Origin: Sabellastarte sp. h YS-2021
Lineage: Eukaryota; Annelida; Polychaeta; Sabellida; Sabellidae
Direction: 5' to 3'
DNA: 64,000 nucleotides
Assembly (NCBI GenBank): GCA_964017235.1
Contig: OZ024928.1
Span: 89,399,566-89,463,565 of the forward strand
The position numbers and the translations under genes are program-made. Each line of letters begins with the position of its first letter. The stretch's first letter is position 1. Below the pieces are notes generated by a model, which saw only the letters and a program-made list of their open reading frames with translations, was not told the DNA's origin and made no database searches. Of this stretch, positions 49,621 to 60,905 are shown piece by piece.

Positions 49621-51463
49621 TTAAGCGTCCCTGAAAGGGCGCTTATTTGTTTTCGCCTCAGTTTCCTCGCCGCCGCCGCCGCATTATGGTCTCCCTTGAA
49701 TATCTCCCTTATTATTAGAAGGTTTCAAACCATATTTGGCAGTTATATACCTTAGGCGTGGGAAAATTTTTCTGCATGCTTAAATTTGACCTTTGACCTT
49801 TATGAAGGTCACATGATCAAAAACTATTTTTTGAAGTACACCCCCCGTCATCACAGTTCAGGAAAAACTACTTGCTACAGAGCCTTATAATTTGACACAC
49901 CTGTTCATACTAATGAAAATGCGAGCTGATTAGATTTTGGGAGCAATCCCTTGAAAAATGTCTCATTTATGAGTGATTTTGTGACACCTTCCAATCTGAA
50001 AGCCTTAAATTTAGGCCAACCCCCCTATTATCTTCTTAAGTATTGCATTTGGAGCTATAAAATGTACTGGGAGGTAATAGGAAACCATATGTGGAGAGTC
50101 TAAATAGCCGGTCAGTTTTACCCCACGGCCCCCCCTTATGGGTCAAACTGGGGTCATAAAATAGCTGATTTTGAGTTTTTGCCTTATATCTCCTTTATTG
50201 TTGCTTTTATAGCTTCAGAATGTATTAAGAGGTATTGGGAAAGCATATATGGAGAGTCTAAATAGCCGGTCAGTTTTACCCCCCGACCACCCCTTATGGG
50301 TCAAACTGGGGTCATAAAATAGCCGATTTTGAGTTTTTGCCTTTATCTCCTTGATTGTTGCTTTTATAGCTTCAGAATATATTAAGAGATATTAGGAAAG
50401 CGTATGTGGAGAGTCTAAATAGCCGGTCAGTTTTACCCCCCGACCCCCCCTTATGGGCCAAACTGGGGCCATAAATAGCTGCTTTGGAGTTTTTGCCTAT
50501 ATCTCCTTTATTGTTGCTTTTATAGCTTCAGAATGTATTAAGAGGTAGTGGGAAAGCATATGTGGAGAATCTAAATAGCCGGTCAGTTTATCCCCCAACC
50601 CCCCCCTTATGGGTCAAACTGGGGTCATAAAATAGTTGCTTTGGAGTTTTGCCTTATATCTTCTTTATTGTTGCTTTTATACCTTCAAAATGTATTAAGA
50701 GGTATTGGGAAAGCATATGTGGAGAGTCTAAATAGCCGGTCAGTTTTAACACCCCCCCCCCCCCCCCCTTATGGGTCAAACTGGGGTCATAAAATAGCTG
50801 ATTTTGAGTTTTTGCCTTATATCTCCTTTATTGTTGCTTTTATAGCTTCAGAATGTATTAAGAGGTATGGAGAAAGAATATGAGGAGAGTCGTAATAGCC
50901 GGTCAGTTTTACCCCCCGACCCCCCTCCCCTTATGGGCCAAACTGGGGTCATAAATAGCTGCTTTGGAGTTTTTGCCTTATATCTCCTTTATCGTTGCTT
51001 TTATAGCTTCAGAATGTATTAAGAGGTATTGGGAAAGCATATGTGGAGAATCTAAATAGCCGGTCAGTTTTATCCCCCGACCCCCCTTTATGGGTCAAAC
51101 TGGGGTCATAAAATAGTTGCTTTGGAGTTTTGCCTTATATCTCCTTTATTGTTGCTTTTAGACCTTCAGAATGTATTAAGAGGTATTGGGAAAGCATATG
51201 TGGAGAGTCTAAATAGCCGGTCAGTTTTACCCCCCGACCCTCCCTTATGGGCCAAACTGGGGTCATAAATAGCTGCATTGGAGTTTTTACCTTATATCTC
51301 CTTTATTGTTGCTTTTATAGCTTCAGAATGTATTAAGAGGTATTGGGAAAGCATACGGTGCAGCTTTGTGCATTCTTAGCTTTACAGCATGCTTATTAAA
51401 ACCACAAAGCATTTTAAACTTTAAGGGACGCTTCGCTTTTGTTAGCAAAAGCATTCCTCTAGT
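49621..51463 (+). mobile_element. Family C minisatellite element
   Basis: Left arm AAGCGTCCCT (49,623-49,632) and imperfect inverse AGGGCGCTT (49,636-49,644), then CGCCGCCGCCGC. About eight units of ~157 bp follow (AATAGCCGGTCAGTTTTACC, TATGGGTCAAACTGGGGTCA, TATATCTCCTTTATTGTTGC). The 3' arm AGGGACGCTT (51,424-51,433) is a perfect inverse of the left arm. A hairpin GCTTTTG-TTAG-CAAAAGC (51,435-51,452) stands six bases before CTAG (51,459-51,462) and T. Hairpin plus CTAG is the classic Helitron 3' end. No ORF. Confidence 0.82.
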
Positions 51464-51472
51464 TTACAGTTG

Positions 51473-53180
51473 GTTTTTACCCCACAGCCCTTAAGGGCTG
51501 TCGGGGTATTGTTTTCACCCATGGTGTCCGGATGGGCGGGCGGGCGTCCTGTCGGGTGGGCGGGAAAAAGTTTGTCCGGGCTGTATCTCAGAAACCGTAA
51601 GGTGTAGGAAGTTGATACTTGGTAGGGACATTGGTTAGGGGGTGTAGGTGTGCAACGTCATGGTCTGACCTTGATTTGACCTTTGACCTTTCCGTAGTGA
51701 CCCTTACCTATAAAATCTTGTCCGGGCTATATCTCGGAAAGTGTAAGGTGTAGGAAGTTGATACTTGGTAGGGACATTGGTTAGGTGGTGTAGTTGTGCA
51801 ACGTCATGGTCTGACCTTGATTTGACCTTTGACCTTGCCGTAGTGACCTTGACCTATAAAATCTTGTCCGGGCTATATCTCGGAAACTGTAAGGTGTAGG
51901 AAGTTGATACTTGGTAGGGTTATTGGTTAGGGGGTGTAGTTGTGCAACGTCATGGTGTGACCTTGATTTGACCTTTGACCTTGCCGTAGTGAACTTGACC
52001 TATAAAATCTTGTCCGGGCTATATCTCAGAAACCGTAAGGTGTAGGAAGTTGATATTTGGCAGGGACATTGGTTAGGGGGTATAGGTGTGCAACGTCATG
52101 GTCTGATCAGGATTTGACCTTTGACCTTGCCGTAGTGACCTTGACCTATAAAATCTTGTCCGGGCTATATCTCGGAAACTGTAAGGTGTAGGAAGTTGAT
52201 ACTTGGTAGGGTTATTGGTTAGGGGGTGTAGTTGTGCAATGTCATGGTGTGACCTTGATTTGACCTTTGACCTTGCCATAGTGAACTTGACCTATATAAT
52301 CTTGTCCAGGCTATATCTCAGAAACCGTAAGGTGTAGGAAGTTGATATTTGGCAGGGACATTGGTTAGGGGGTATAGGTGTGCAACGTCATGGTCTGATC
52401 AGGATTTGACCTTGCTGTAGTGACCTTGACCTATAAAATCTTGTCCAGGCTATATCTCGGAAACCGTAAGGTGTAGGAAGTTGATACTTAGTAGAGACAT
52501 TGGTTAGGGGGTGTAGTTGTGCAACGTCATGATCTGACCTTGATTTGACCTTTGACCTTGCCGTAGTGACTTTGACCTATAAAATCTTGTCCGGGCTAGA
52601 TCTCGGAAACCGTAAGGTGTAGGAAGTTGATACTTGGTAGGGACATTGGTCAGGGGCCATAGGTGTGTATTATCATGGTGTGACCTTAATTTGACCTTTG
52701 ACCTTGTCGTAGTGACCTTGACCTTTAAAATGTTGTTGCACCTTTGGGTCTGTCTTTTGATGCAGATTAAGCACTGTTAATTCATATTGGAATTTATTAA
52801 GAATTTTACTTTCATAACTTCCCATTGTAAGAGATAGAATTTCATCAAGTGAGCCACAGATTTTGCTCTCCAACACCACACATAAGCGTTCATTAAATGT
52901 ATTACCACTTCTGTATGAAGAATGTTATAAAGAATGTTGAATTTTAGTTTACTGATTAATGCTGTCATCTTGTTATTGAATTGACTTGTTTTAATACTTC
53001 ATCTTTACATGTATTATCTTTCTTTTAAACATTATTTTCTGCATTTAAACATTTTTTGGAACTTTATATAACTGACAGTGCTCTGAAAGTATCCTGAACT
53101 TTGTACTGGTACAGTGCTTCTGTATCTCATGGTGTTGGGGCTGTGGGGTACGGGCATCTCTGATGCTATTTTCTTTTAGC
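51473..53180 (+). mobile_element. Family B minisatellite element B1
   Basis: Left arm TACCCCACAGCCC within palindrome ACAGCCCTTAAGGGCTGT, then GC-rich GGGCGGGCGGGCG. About eight units of 146 bp follow (CTTGTCCGGGCTATATCTCG, AAACCGTAAGGTGTAGGAAG, TTGACCTTTGACCTTGCCG). A unique 3' part contains GGGCTGTGGGGTA (53,138-53,150), a perfect inverse of the left arm. It starts ten bases after family C ends. No ORF. Confidence 0.78.
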
Positions 53181-54213
53181 TGAGGCACAAAATATTTTAG
53201 TTTTATGACAAAATATGTCAAATTGCACTATCCTGTTAGCCAGAACATATATGGAATTTTCAAAATGTGTGCAGATGTTAGATATATTACATGTTTACCA
53301 TAAATGTGCACTTTATCTAACAAAGAAAAAAACTTAAGGGAATTTCTGTACACAATTATTACAATTCGGTTCTTTTAAATTGTAGATTGTGAACTACAAA
53401 ACTGAATTAACATTATTTTGTATCATACTTCTACCCTAAAATTTTATGCAGAATATTATTGTTTATTTGATGTATTCATCATACATAGAATAAAATTTAC
53501 ATTGAATCGCTAAAGCAATTTGTCATGGGTTTACTGTCATGTGTTTCCTCATTTTCATTCACTGTGATGTGTCTCTTTTGTCAGTAGCACAAAGGATTTG
53601 CTCAAACTATCATCAGGTTAATCATTTTAAAGCTGTTAAATCTGGTTAGATTTTATACTGTGGTAAAATGACTTCTGTGACTTAAATTCCAAGGGATTGT
53701 AGTATCTCAATGTTCTGGTGTTAAATATGCCAACCTAAAAATGTTTTGGTTTGCTTTCTTAATAGCTGAAGTATCGTATAAGTTTTTGCACAAATTCTAG
53801 TATAACTGTTTCAGACAGTAACTGGTATTAATAATAATGTGCACATGGTCAGTTAGTTGAACACTTAAATGTATCTATGAATCAAAACTGTACGTGAATT
53901 GCAGGCTTACCAGCCAATGTATTAAAATACTTCCATTATGCAGGAATTCTACATTACAGTGGAAATTTCAAATAAAAAGAGTCTTTGGTACCATCATATA
54001 TTCTATATTAAAGAGCAAATTCTACACCGACTTCACTTTAAGGTGCTTTGCTGTATTTCAAATTTGTAGTGCTATTGTAAAGAGTGCAATTTGAATCCTT
54101 TGTGCATTACATACTTTGCTCTGTTGCTTCTTGCCATATCATCAATTATTTTAACAAGAACAATGGAAATATGTACAAAGCATTCACTGTTTGCTGTTAA
54201 TATCTATGCCATT
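53181..54213. other. Intergenic AT-rich DNA
   Basis: No gene, RNA or clear repeat recognised. Short open frames here have no family resemblance. Confidence 0.4.
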
Positions 54214-54370
54214 TTTACCCCACCGCCTAAGGTCTGTGTGAGTATTGTTCCTACCCATGATGTCAAAATGGTTGGGCAGGTGGCAGGAAAAAGCTTGTCC
54301 AGGCTGTATCTTAGAAACCCTGAGGTGTAAGATGTTGATACGTGGCTAAGTGTTCAATGACATCAGTTCA
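54214..54370 (+). mobile_element. Family B 5' fragment, degraded
   Basis: TTTTTACCCCACCGCCTAAG, GTATTGTTCCTACCCATGAT and GGAAAAAGCTTGTCCAGGCT follow the family B 5' end and first unit, diverged. No 3' part identified. Confidence 0.6.
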
Positions 54371-55560
54371 ACTTGACACATTGATTAAGCTTAAGGATGA
54401 CTTTTAATGATCTTTTTACTTAAAATTCCTGTATTTAAGAGACTTTGACCAACTTAACATAATATATAGCTTTTGCTATCACCACATTTATTTTACCGTA
54501 AGGCTTTTTAAAACCACACATGTATACTTAATTTCTGTTATCTGGCAAAGCTAACCTACTAGTGTTTTTAAGTTATGACATCTTCAAAGACAAAATGAGG
54601 TATTTAGCATGCAGTGATGTGGTTATTAATATATTGCAGCTGATCAGTGTTCATATAATATAAATTCCCAATTTTAGGCACATTAAAACATCCCACATTC
54701 TCCTGATTCCATTGTTGTGGAATTGTGTGGATAGTCTTGACTTTTCCTTTTTTGGGGAAAAAAGCTTTAATTCAGATTTTGTTTAGCAGCAGGAGTTGTT
54801 GATCTAGCTACTTCACATACACTATGTAAATTGGTCAAATGTATAGACTTGACTTCTTTCAAAAGAAAAAAAAACACTTTCCTCCAACCCTGTATTTGCT
54901 TTTGTGTGATATCTATCTGGAGGCAGATTCATGGCAAGTCCCGAGCTTTGTCTGTTGACATCTGTGTGATTACATAATATGTCTGCACACTGATTGAAAA
55001 GGTTGATAACAGATATCAAGATGTATTCATTTCTTTTCATTAAGGGATATGCTTACAGTAAATCTTTTTGGGGGTAAACAATTCAAACAAGGACATTTAT
55101 CTTTAGGTTCATGGAAGTAGAGCCTTGTGGAAAGAATGACTTGTCTGTTTTGAGAGAATGGAAAAAGCCTTAATAATATGTAAAACCCTTGGGCTTTCAT
55201 GATATTCAGATATAGAGTCATCTGTGAATTAAAAATGTTAACAATAACATCTGACAACATGAGTTTGTGTATTTTTTTTACAATGGAACAATAAAGGATT
55301 TCACAAATATGATTATCTTGAGCATATTTATCTTATAAAAATATTAAATAGCAATGAATTTTCATAGGCATAAAATGCCTCAAAGATATACAACATATAA
55401 ATGTCCCTATCTATAACCAATTATAGTTTACTAGAGTGTATCTTTATCATTTTAAATCAAGGGTTAAATATCTCCTGGAAAAAATGTATGATCCCAAATT
55501 TACAGCAAAAATGATGTATTCTTTTCATAAAATATACCACTCTACGAAAAACAATAAAGC
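54371..55560. other. Intergenic AT-rich DNA
   Basis: Nothing recognised: no long ORF with family resemblance, no tRNA-like fold, no clear tandem repeat. Confidence 0.4.
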
Positions 55561-55689
55561 TCACATTCTGCTTACAGTCTAACACTGTAGCTGATACAGT
55601 TTTTAGATAATCCACTTTTCCTTCAGATACAAAACACAGTAAAGCTTACCTTCTGCTTACAGTCTCATACCACAACTACTATAGCTTTA

Positions 55690-55736
55690 TTAACTCAAGA
55701 CTCCCTCCGGGCCACTCGTTTTTGTTAGCAAAAGCC
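55690..55736 (+). mobile_element. Family C-like 3' end fragment
   Basis: GACTCCCTCCGGGCCACTCG followed by TTTTTGTTAGCAAAAGCC repeats the hairpin GCTTTTG-TTAG-CAAAAGC of family C with a short tail ending GTAG before T. The 5' part is not identifiable. Confidence 0.5.
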
Positions 55737-55739
55737 TTT

Positions 55740-57612
55740 TTGTAGTTTGGAAATGGTAAGTCTGAATAGACTCAAACTGCACTAGATATAGCATCTGTGT
55801 GATGTTTGTGAAAATTTGAACTTTAGCTTGTATTTAAAGGCCACCTTAAGGTCTCTCAAAATGTCCATGTCGAGTCATTGTATGCATTTTTTGCCACTTG
55901 AAGCCTGAAAGCTTCATTCAGCTCAAATTTCACCTGAAAACATATTGATATTGTTTGATGCATGCTTAAACTCAAGGCTTTATGTTTAAACTGTGTATGA
56001 GGACCTAAAGCCCCTACCCCATGACTTTTTTTTTCAACATTTTGTCCACATGTTACCTTGTTAATTGGAAATGACAAGCTTCAATCTGTACGAGATATAA
56101 ATTTAAGGTCATTTTTAAAATACCCACAGGGATTCATTTCTGGTACTTTTCTCTATTTCAGACTTTTTTGTATGTACAGTAGAACCTCAATTATCCGGCC
56201 CTCTATAATCCGAATCTCTGGGTTGACCGAACCAAAATCTTGTCTCCCTACTGGCAGTACATATAATGAATGGTCTAGCGTGAGCGATATTTCAGGATTT
56301 TACACATTCTCGGAAACCATCAATTCTATTGCTTTATAAAACATACCATCCACAAAAACACCTAACTTCTTTATCGCATTGTATCAATAGGGGAGGGATT
56401 AATTTATTTACACGACCCCACTACACAACTTCTTTGATAATGCGCCGATCACTGATTGCGTGTTCGATTGGATTTTGCAATTTATAATCTCCCGGAGTAG
56501 GTCCATTCACAGACTGACATGTATTAAAAGAAAAATGTCAACAATGCATTGCCAACCGAACATACATCCACTGAAGACGCGTTCGATTAGGTTTTTGCAA
56601 TAATAATCTCCCGGAGTTTTTCAATTAACAAAATGCATTGTGACGTTCATCTAAAAATGAATCATCAACACTGCATGTACAAAACGAACTCACCCAGTTC
56701 AAGTCTGTGTAATATTTAAAATGAAAATGTGTTATAATATCCACAGATACAGAGCAAATAAGTCAAAATTAGAGTGTCATATATATCATATCACACAAAT
56801 TTAATAAACTACTTTATCAATGACCACCCTCGTCTGTCTATAGTACATAAAACGATTTTTCTTCAATTATTGCTCACTTGGTAACACATGGACAGTGAAT
56901 TTCGGTTTCCTTCATCCATCTGAACCCCTCGATTATCCAACCCGATTGTATGTCTCCCATTGGGTTCGGATAATTGAGGTTTTACTGTACATGTATTTTG
57001 TATTGTTATTTGGAATTGGTTAGTCTGACTGTACTTGAATAAACTCTACCTGATACAACATATATTTGAGTTTCTTGAAATATTTGAACTGTAGTTTTAG
57101 GTCTCTGGATAATGAGACAAATTTTGAGATACCTTGCTTATAGCTTTCAAAAAAAGTAAAGTTTAAAAAAAATAAGTTATTCATCAACATGTACTTTTTC
57201 AAGTAGATTATGTCATTCAAATCTCAGTTATGTGGCTGTAATACTGTTACTTGATCCCTGTACTGCAAGAAAAAATAAGCTTTTCCCATTTCCCAGAAGA
57301 AAGAAAATCTATATTCTTCAAAGTATAAGTCAGTCTGTTAACATTTCAAATTTTATCATCTTTCATCTCTCCACTGACTTGTTAAAGGCAAATGAAACAA
57401 AAATATTTTGTTCTTACTCTTTTAGAATATACATTTAAATATTTTGATATGGGATCAGATCTGTCATTGCAGTTAGAAAATGCAAAATGTTCCATAATAA
57501 TTTAATTCTGGCATACAGGAAATGGTTCCCACCAAAAATACCTAATTAACGATCGTGGAGTGGGAGATGATCTGTCCATGGACATATTGGCATCGAGTTA
57601 GCGCAGTCTAGT
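55740..57612 (+). mobile_element. Family E fragment E2, 5'-truncated, with nested Tigger-like element
   Basis: TTGGAAATGGTAAGTCTGAA, AAAGGCCACCTTAAGGTCTC and CTGTGTATGAGGACC match the E1 units. The 3' end GATCTGTCCATGGACATATTGG-like region and CTAGT (57,608-57,612) match E1's 3' end. It is split by the Tigger-like element at 56,177-56,987. Confidence 0.65.
56177..56987. mobile_element. Tigger/pogo-like MITE copy 2
   Basis: Ends CAGTAGAACCTCAATTATCC and GGATAATTGAGGTTTTACTG with flanking TA (56,175-56,176 and 56,988-56,989). Its left part is the reverse complement of the right part of the copy at 45,118-45,938, so the two are inverted relative to each other. No transposase. Confidence 0.85.
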
Positions 57613-59740
57613 TTCATAACAGATTACTGGATATTAATAAATGTAATTTTCTTTTTGTGATTTCACATATTTTTCTAGTCAAAGTGATTGTTAAATTGTA
57701 TTTAATTATTAAATATATTTTTACCTTATTGGGATGATAATTTATGTACTATTATAGTGTTGATGTGATCTCTGTATTGTTATATTTTAACATACTAGGT
57801 ATTTATGGTTTTGTGAGTAAGCATTGGAGATTAAAGGTTTCTAGTATGGTGTCACATATTTATTCGAATAAAGTAGAATGGTTCTTTGTTGGAAAGTCAG
57901 AATGCTTGAAAATCTTTATAATAGTAAAAGTTTTGTGTGCTTGAAAACATCACAATATAATGATTAAAAAATGTTTTCATTTGTTAAAGTATACAATATA
58001 TGTTTGATATAAAGTGGATTCTCATTTATCTGAACTCTTATGGTTAGAAATCAAGCTTTACTAAACGTCTCCTATGTCTAGTGTTAAGACCATTGCCTGC
58101 AGATTCCATTGGGAGATAATAGGTGATTTTATTCATATTGTCTTAACCACACAGCTAGATATCAAGATTACATATGCTTACTTATCCTTTGACATTGATG
58201 TGCCACCTTTTGTATTAAATCACATTTATCATTTCAAGTTTAGCATCTTCTTACCGTGAATGAAAACTCCCATTCTTTCAATTGTAATTTTGACATCTTC
58301 CTAACAAAGTAGGACCCAGGATTTGGGATGAGGAGTTATAAATCATTTATAAAAGACATAAAAAACAGTTATTTTCATATACCGGTAATATTTTATTTTT
58401 ATATAATTGGCAACACCATTTACCAAACTATGGTATTATCCATTTGCTGATAGTTACAAGGCATCATCATAACCCCATGCCTGACTGTCTGAACCTTATT
58501 ATTACTTGAACGTAGTTATGTCTGCAAAGTGGTTTGGATAAGCGAGAGTCCACAGTATTTATGAAGTCTTACACATAGTTCCACACTTGATTCTGTACAT
58601 TATGCTTGCAAATGTTATAAAAAGTGCATTACATGTTGTGGTGTAAACAGTGCCTTGTTTGCTGAAGTTTAAAGCTATGTTGTTGTTTTTTAACTCTTAC
58701 TGTCAATGTATTTATTGGATGTAATTTATTTTTAGTATTGTTATTATTATTCTAGCCTTTCCACAAAATTCTGTTTCATTGGCTATAATCTATTGAATGG
58801 ACAATATATATTTGCTACATGATACAGAAGAAGAAACACATTATACTGATTTTGTCCTTAATTCAATATGTGAACAGATCTTGCAATTTATTAAAATCAT
58901 TGAATTTGTTCTGATATTTCTTTTGTTGGATATGACAAATATGCATTTCTGTGTATTTGTGTTTCTAGTCTTCATTATGTACCTGGCAACACAAATGAGA
59001 CAGATTAATATTTCATGGGTTCAGCACATTACTATGCAAAAATGGGGCATCCAGATACTTACATAGGCGTAGAACTGGGGGGGCAACCATACACTTGGGG
59101 GGGTGCAGGGATATCTTTTCGCCCCCCAACATTTGCAATGGAACTAATCTCTAATTTTGAAGTTTATGCAAATGTTTTCAGGTAACTCAATAATATGTGG
59201 TCAAATTACAATTTGACCCTGTTCACTGTTCACATCTATCATTGTGTATGCTACCATTTGAGCTATAAAATATTTTTTTTATGATTTGTAAAAGGAACAT
59301 TTTCAGTTAGCCCGCCATGGGATTTGTAAAATTTGGTGAAACGTTTTGTGCAGACCAAAATCCCACATATACTAATCTTCTGCATTTAATTTTAATTACC
59401 TTGTTGCTAATTATTTCGAACTTAGCTACATAGTTTAAAATTCACATAGAGCAATGGTTTAGCAATTTCTCAGCTGATGAGATATTTCCCAGAAAGCTCT
59501 TCTTTCTTTACTGTGTGTTTATTTGACCTAGCTTGTCCAATGATTATACACCCACCCACCCCAATTTGGGGGTTAACCTTGCCAAGATTTTTGCATCATC
59601 CTGGCATTTGGAGGAATGGTCCGAAGTTTCTGGAAACATCTGGTAAAATTATGTGATTTTCATCATCGTGTCCTACAGGAAAAGAATGTCACTTGGTCAT
59701 GATATTAGAAATATCTTTCAAACGCAGAGGTTACTGTATG
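57613..59740. other. Intergenic AT-rich DNA
   Basis: No gene or clear mobile element recognised. A GC-rich pair, GGGGGGGCAACC and TTCGCCCCCCAAC, near 59,075-59,125 may belong to an unrecognised repeat. Confidence 0.35.
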
Positions 59741-59751
59741 TGTATCTATAC

Positions 59752-59900
59752 CCAGACAAGATCGGGGATACTTAGGATTATTCTCAATCACACCGCCGTC
59801 ACAGAGATTTCCTTTGGTATATGATAACTTAAAAGCATTTTAATTAGACCTTTTGAATTTGTGTATTGACTACATGCAATACATTCTGTAAAATTAACCA
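59752..59900 (+). mobile_element. Family E 5' fragment E3, diverged
   Basis: ATACCCAGACAAGATCGGGGATA is a mutated E 5' hairpin, followed by CACACCGCCGTCACAGAGAT, GATAACTTAAAAGCATTTTA and further weak similarity. Short and old. Confidence 0.5.
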
Positions 59901-60355
59901 AAATTGTTGGACATATATTGCCGAGTGCCAACCTTTTGATATTCCAAGATATAATTATATATTGTGAGAAAAACTTCAAAAGTCCATTGACCAATTGTAC
60001 TCCTTTTAGATTAACCATTGGCTAATTATTGAATAATCTTTTTTATTTGGACCTTAGAAGTCCCAGGTAAAGACATGAAACAAGAATGATAAATCTGGAA
60101 CCACATTAAACTTTGGCGTTTTATCATGTTTTATTTTCATTGAAGGACAAAGAAGATTCAATAAATGAATCAGTTCTGTATCATATACATATAAAATATA
60201 AAGTGAGATTCACAGCAAAATCTCAAAAAATAAATGAAAACCTTGAGAAACTTCTACTAATTCCCAAAGACGTCCATACTGATGATGGCCAACAAAAATA
60301 ATGAAGTAAACAATGTGGTCATGTGACCTAATTGGCGGGAGGACGGACTACTGTA

Positions 60356-60424
60356 ACCCAATGGCTTGGTTAAGGTTGTTACATAACCTTAAAATCGCAT
60401 CTCTGCGTTGGCCATTGGGTTGGA
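60356..60424. repeat. Nested inverted repeats
   Basis: AACCCAATGGC and GCCATTGGGTT form the outer arms, and AAGGTTGT.ACATAACCTT is an inner hairpin. May mark a small MITE or structured transcript; nothing more can be said. Confidence 0.5.
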
Positions 60425-60536
60425 TGGCTCCAACAAATAGCTACTGTTAGGAAATGGTAAGGGTATTTCGCTATAAAAAGAGGTTTGTAATATATCTGAG
60501 ACCATAAAAACCCCAAGAGCTCTGTATATATTTCAT

Positions 60537-60905
60537 TACATCCCCAGAGAAAAGTCTGGGATATACTGGTTTCACCATCAACATTTTGACTTGTGTGCGT
60601 GATAACTCACAAATGCTTTCATGGAATTGCATTCAAACTTGGCACACACATGTATTTGAGTTAGGGGAAGAACCCTATTTTAAGGTGACCTTAAACTCCT
60701 AATAATAAAGAATTTATGGCCACCTTAGGGTCAGAAATTTGACTTTTAACCACTTAATGTCCTCTGCATCAAAAACTATGTTGTCATCTGGCTAAAATTT
60801 ACCAGGAAACACATTAAGATATATTCTTTTTATATATGCCAAAAATCAAGACTTCATGTTAAGGTTAAAATTGTGTTTGAGGCGTATAAAGACCCTACTT
60901 ATACA
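60537..60905 (+). mobile_element. Family E 5' fragment E4
   Basis: TACATCCCCAGAGAAAAGTC / TGGGATATACTGG is the E hairpin, followed by GTGATAACTCACAAATGCTT, CAAACTTGGCACACACATG and TAAGGTGACCTTAAACTCC, collinear with 26,950-27,270 of E1. It is cut at 60,905 by family B element B2. Confidence 0.75.

Noticed and set aside
58797-59066. 89-residue ORF with a hydrophobic middle
   Set aside because: AT-rich intergenic DNA gives such runs by chance; no family resemblance, no splice or context support.
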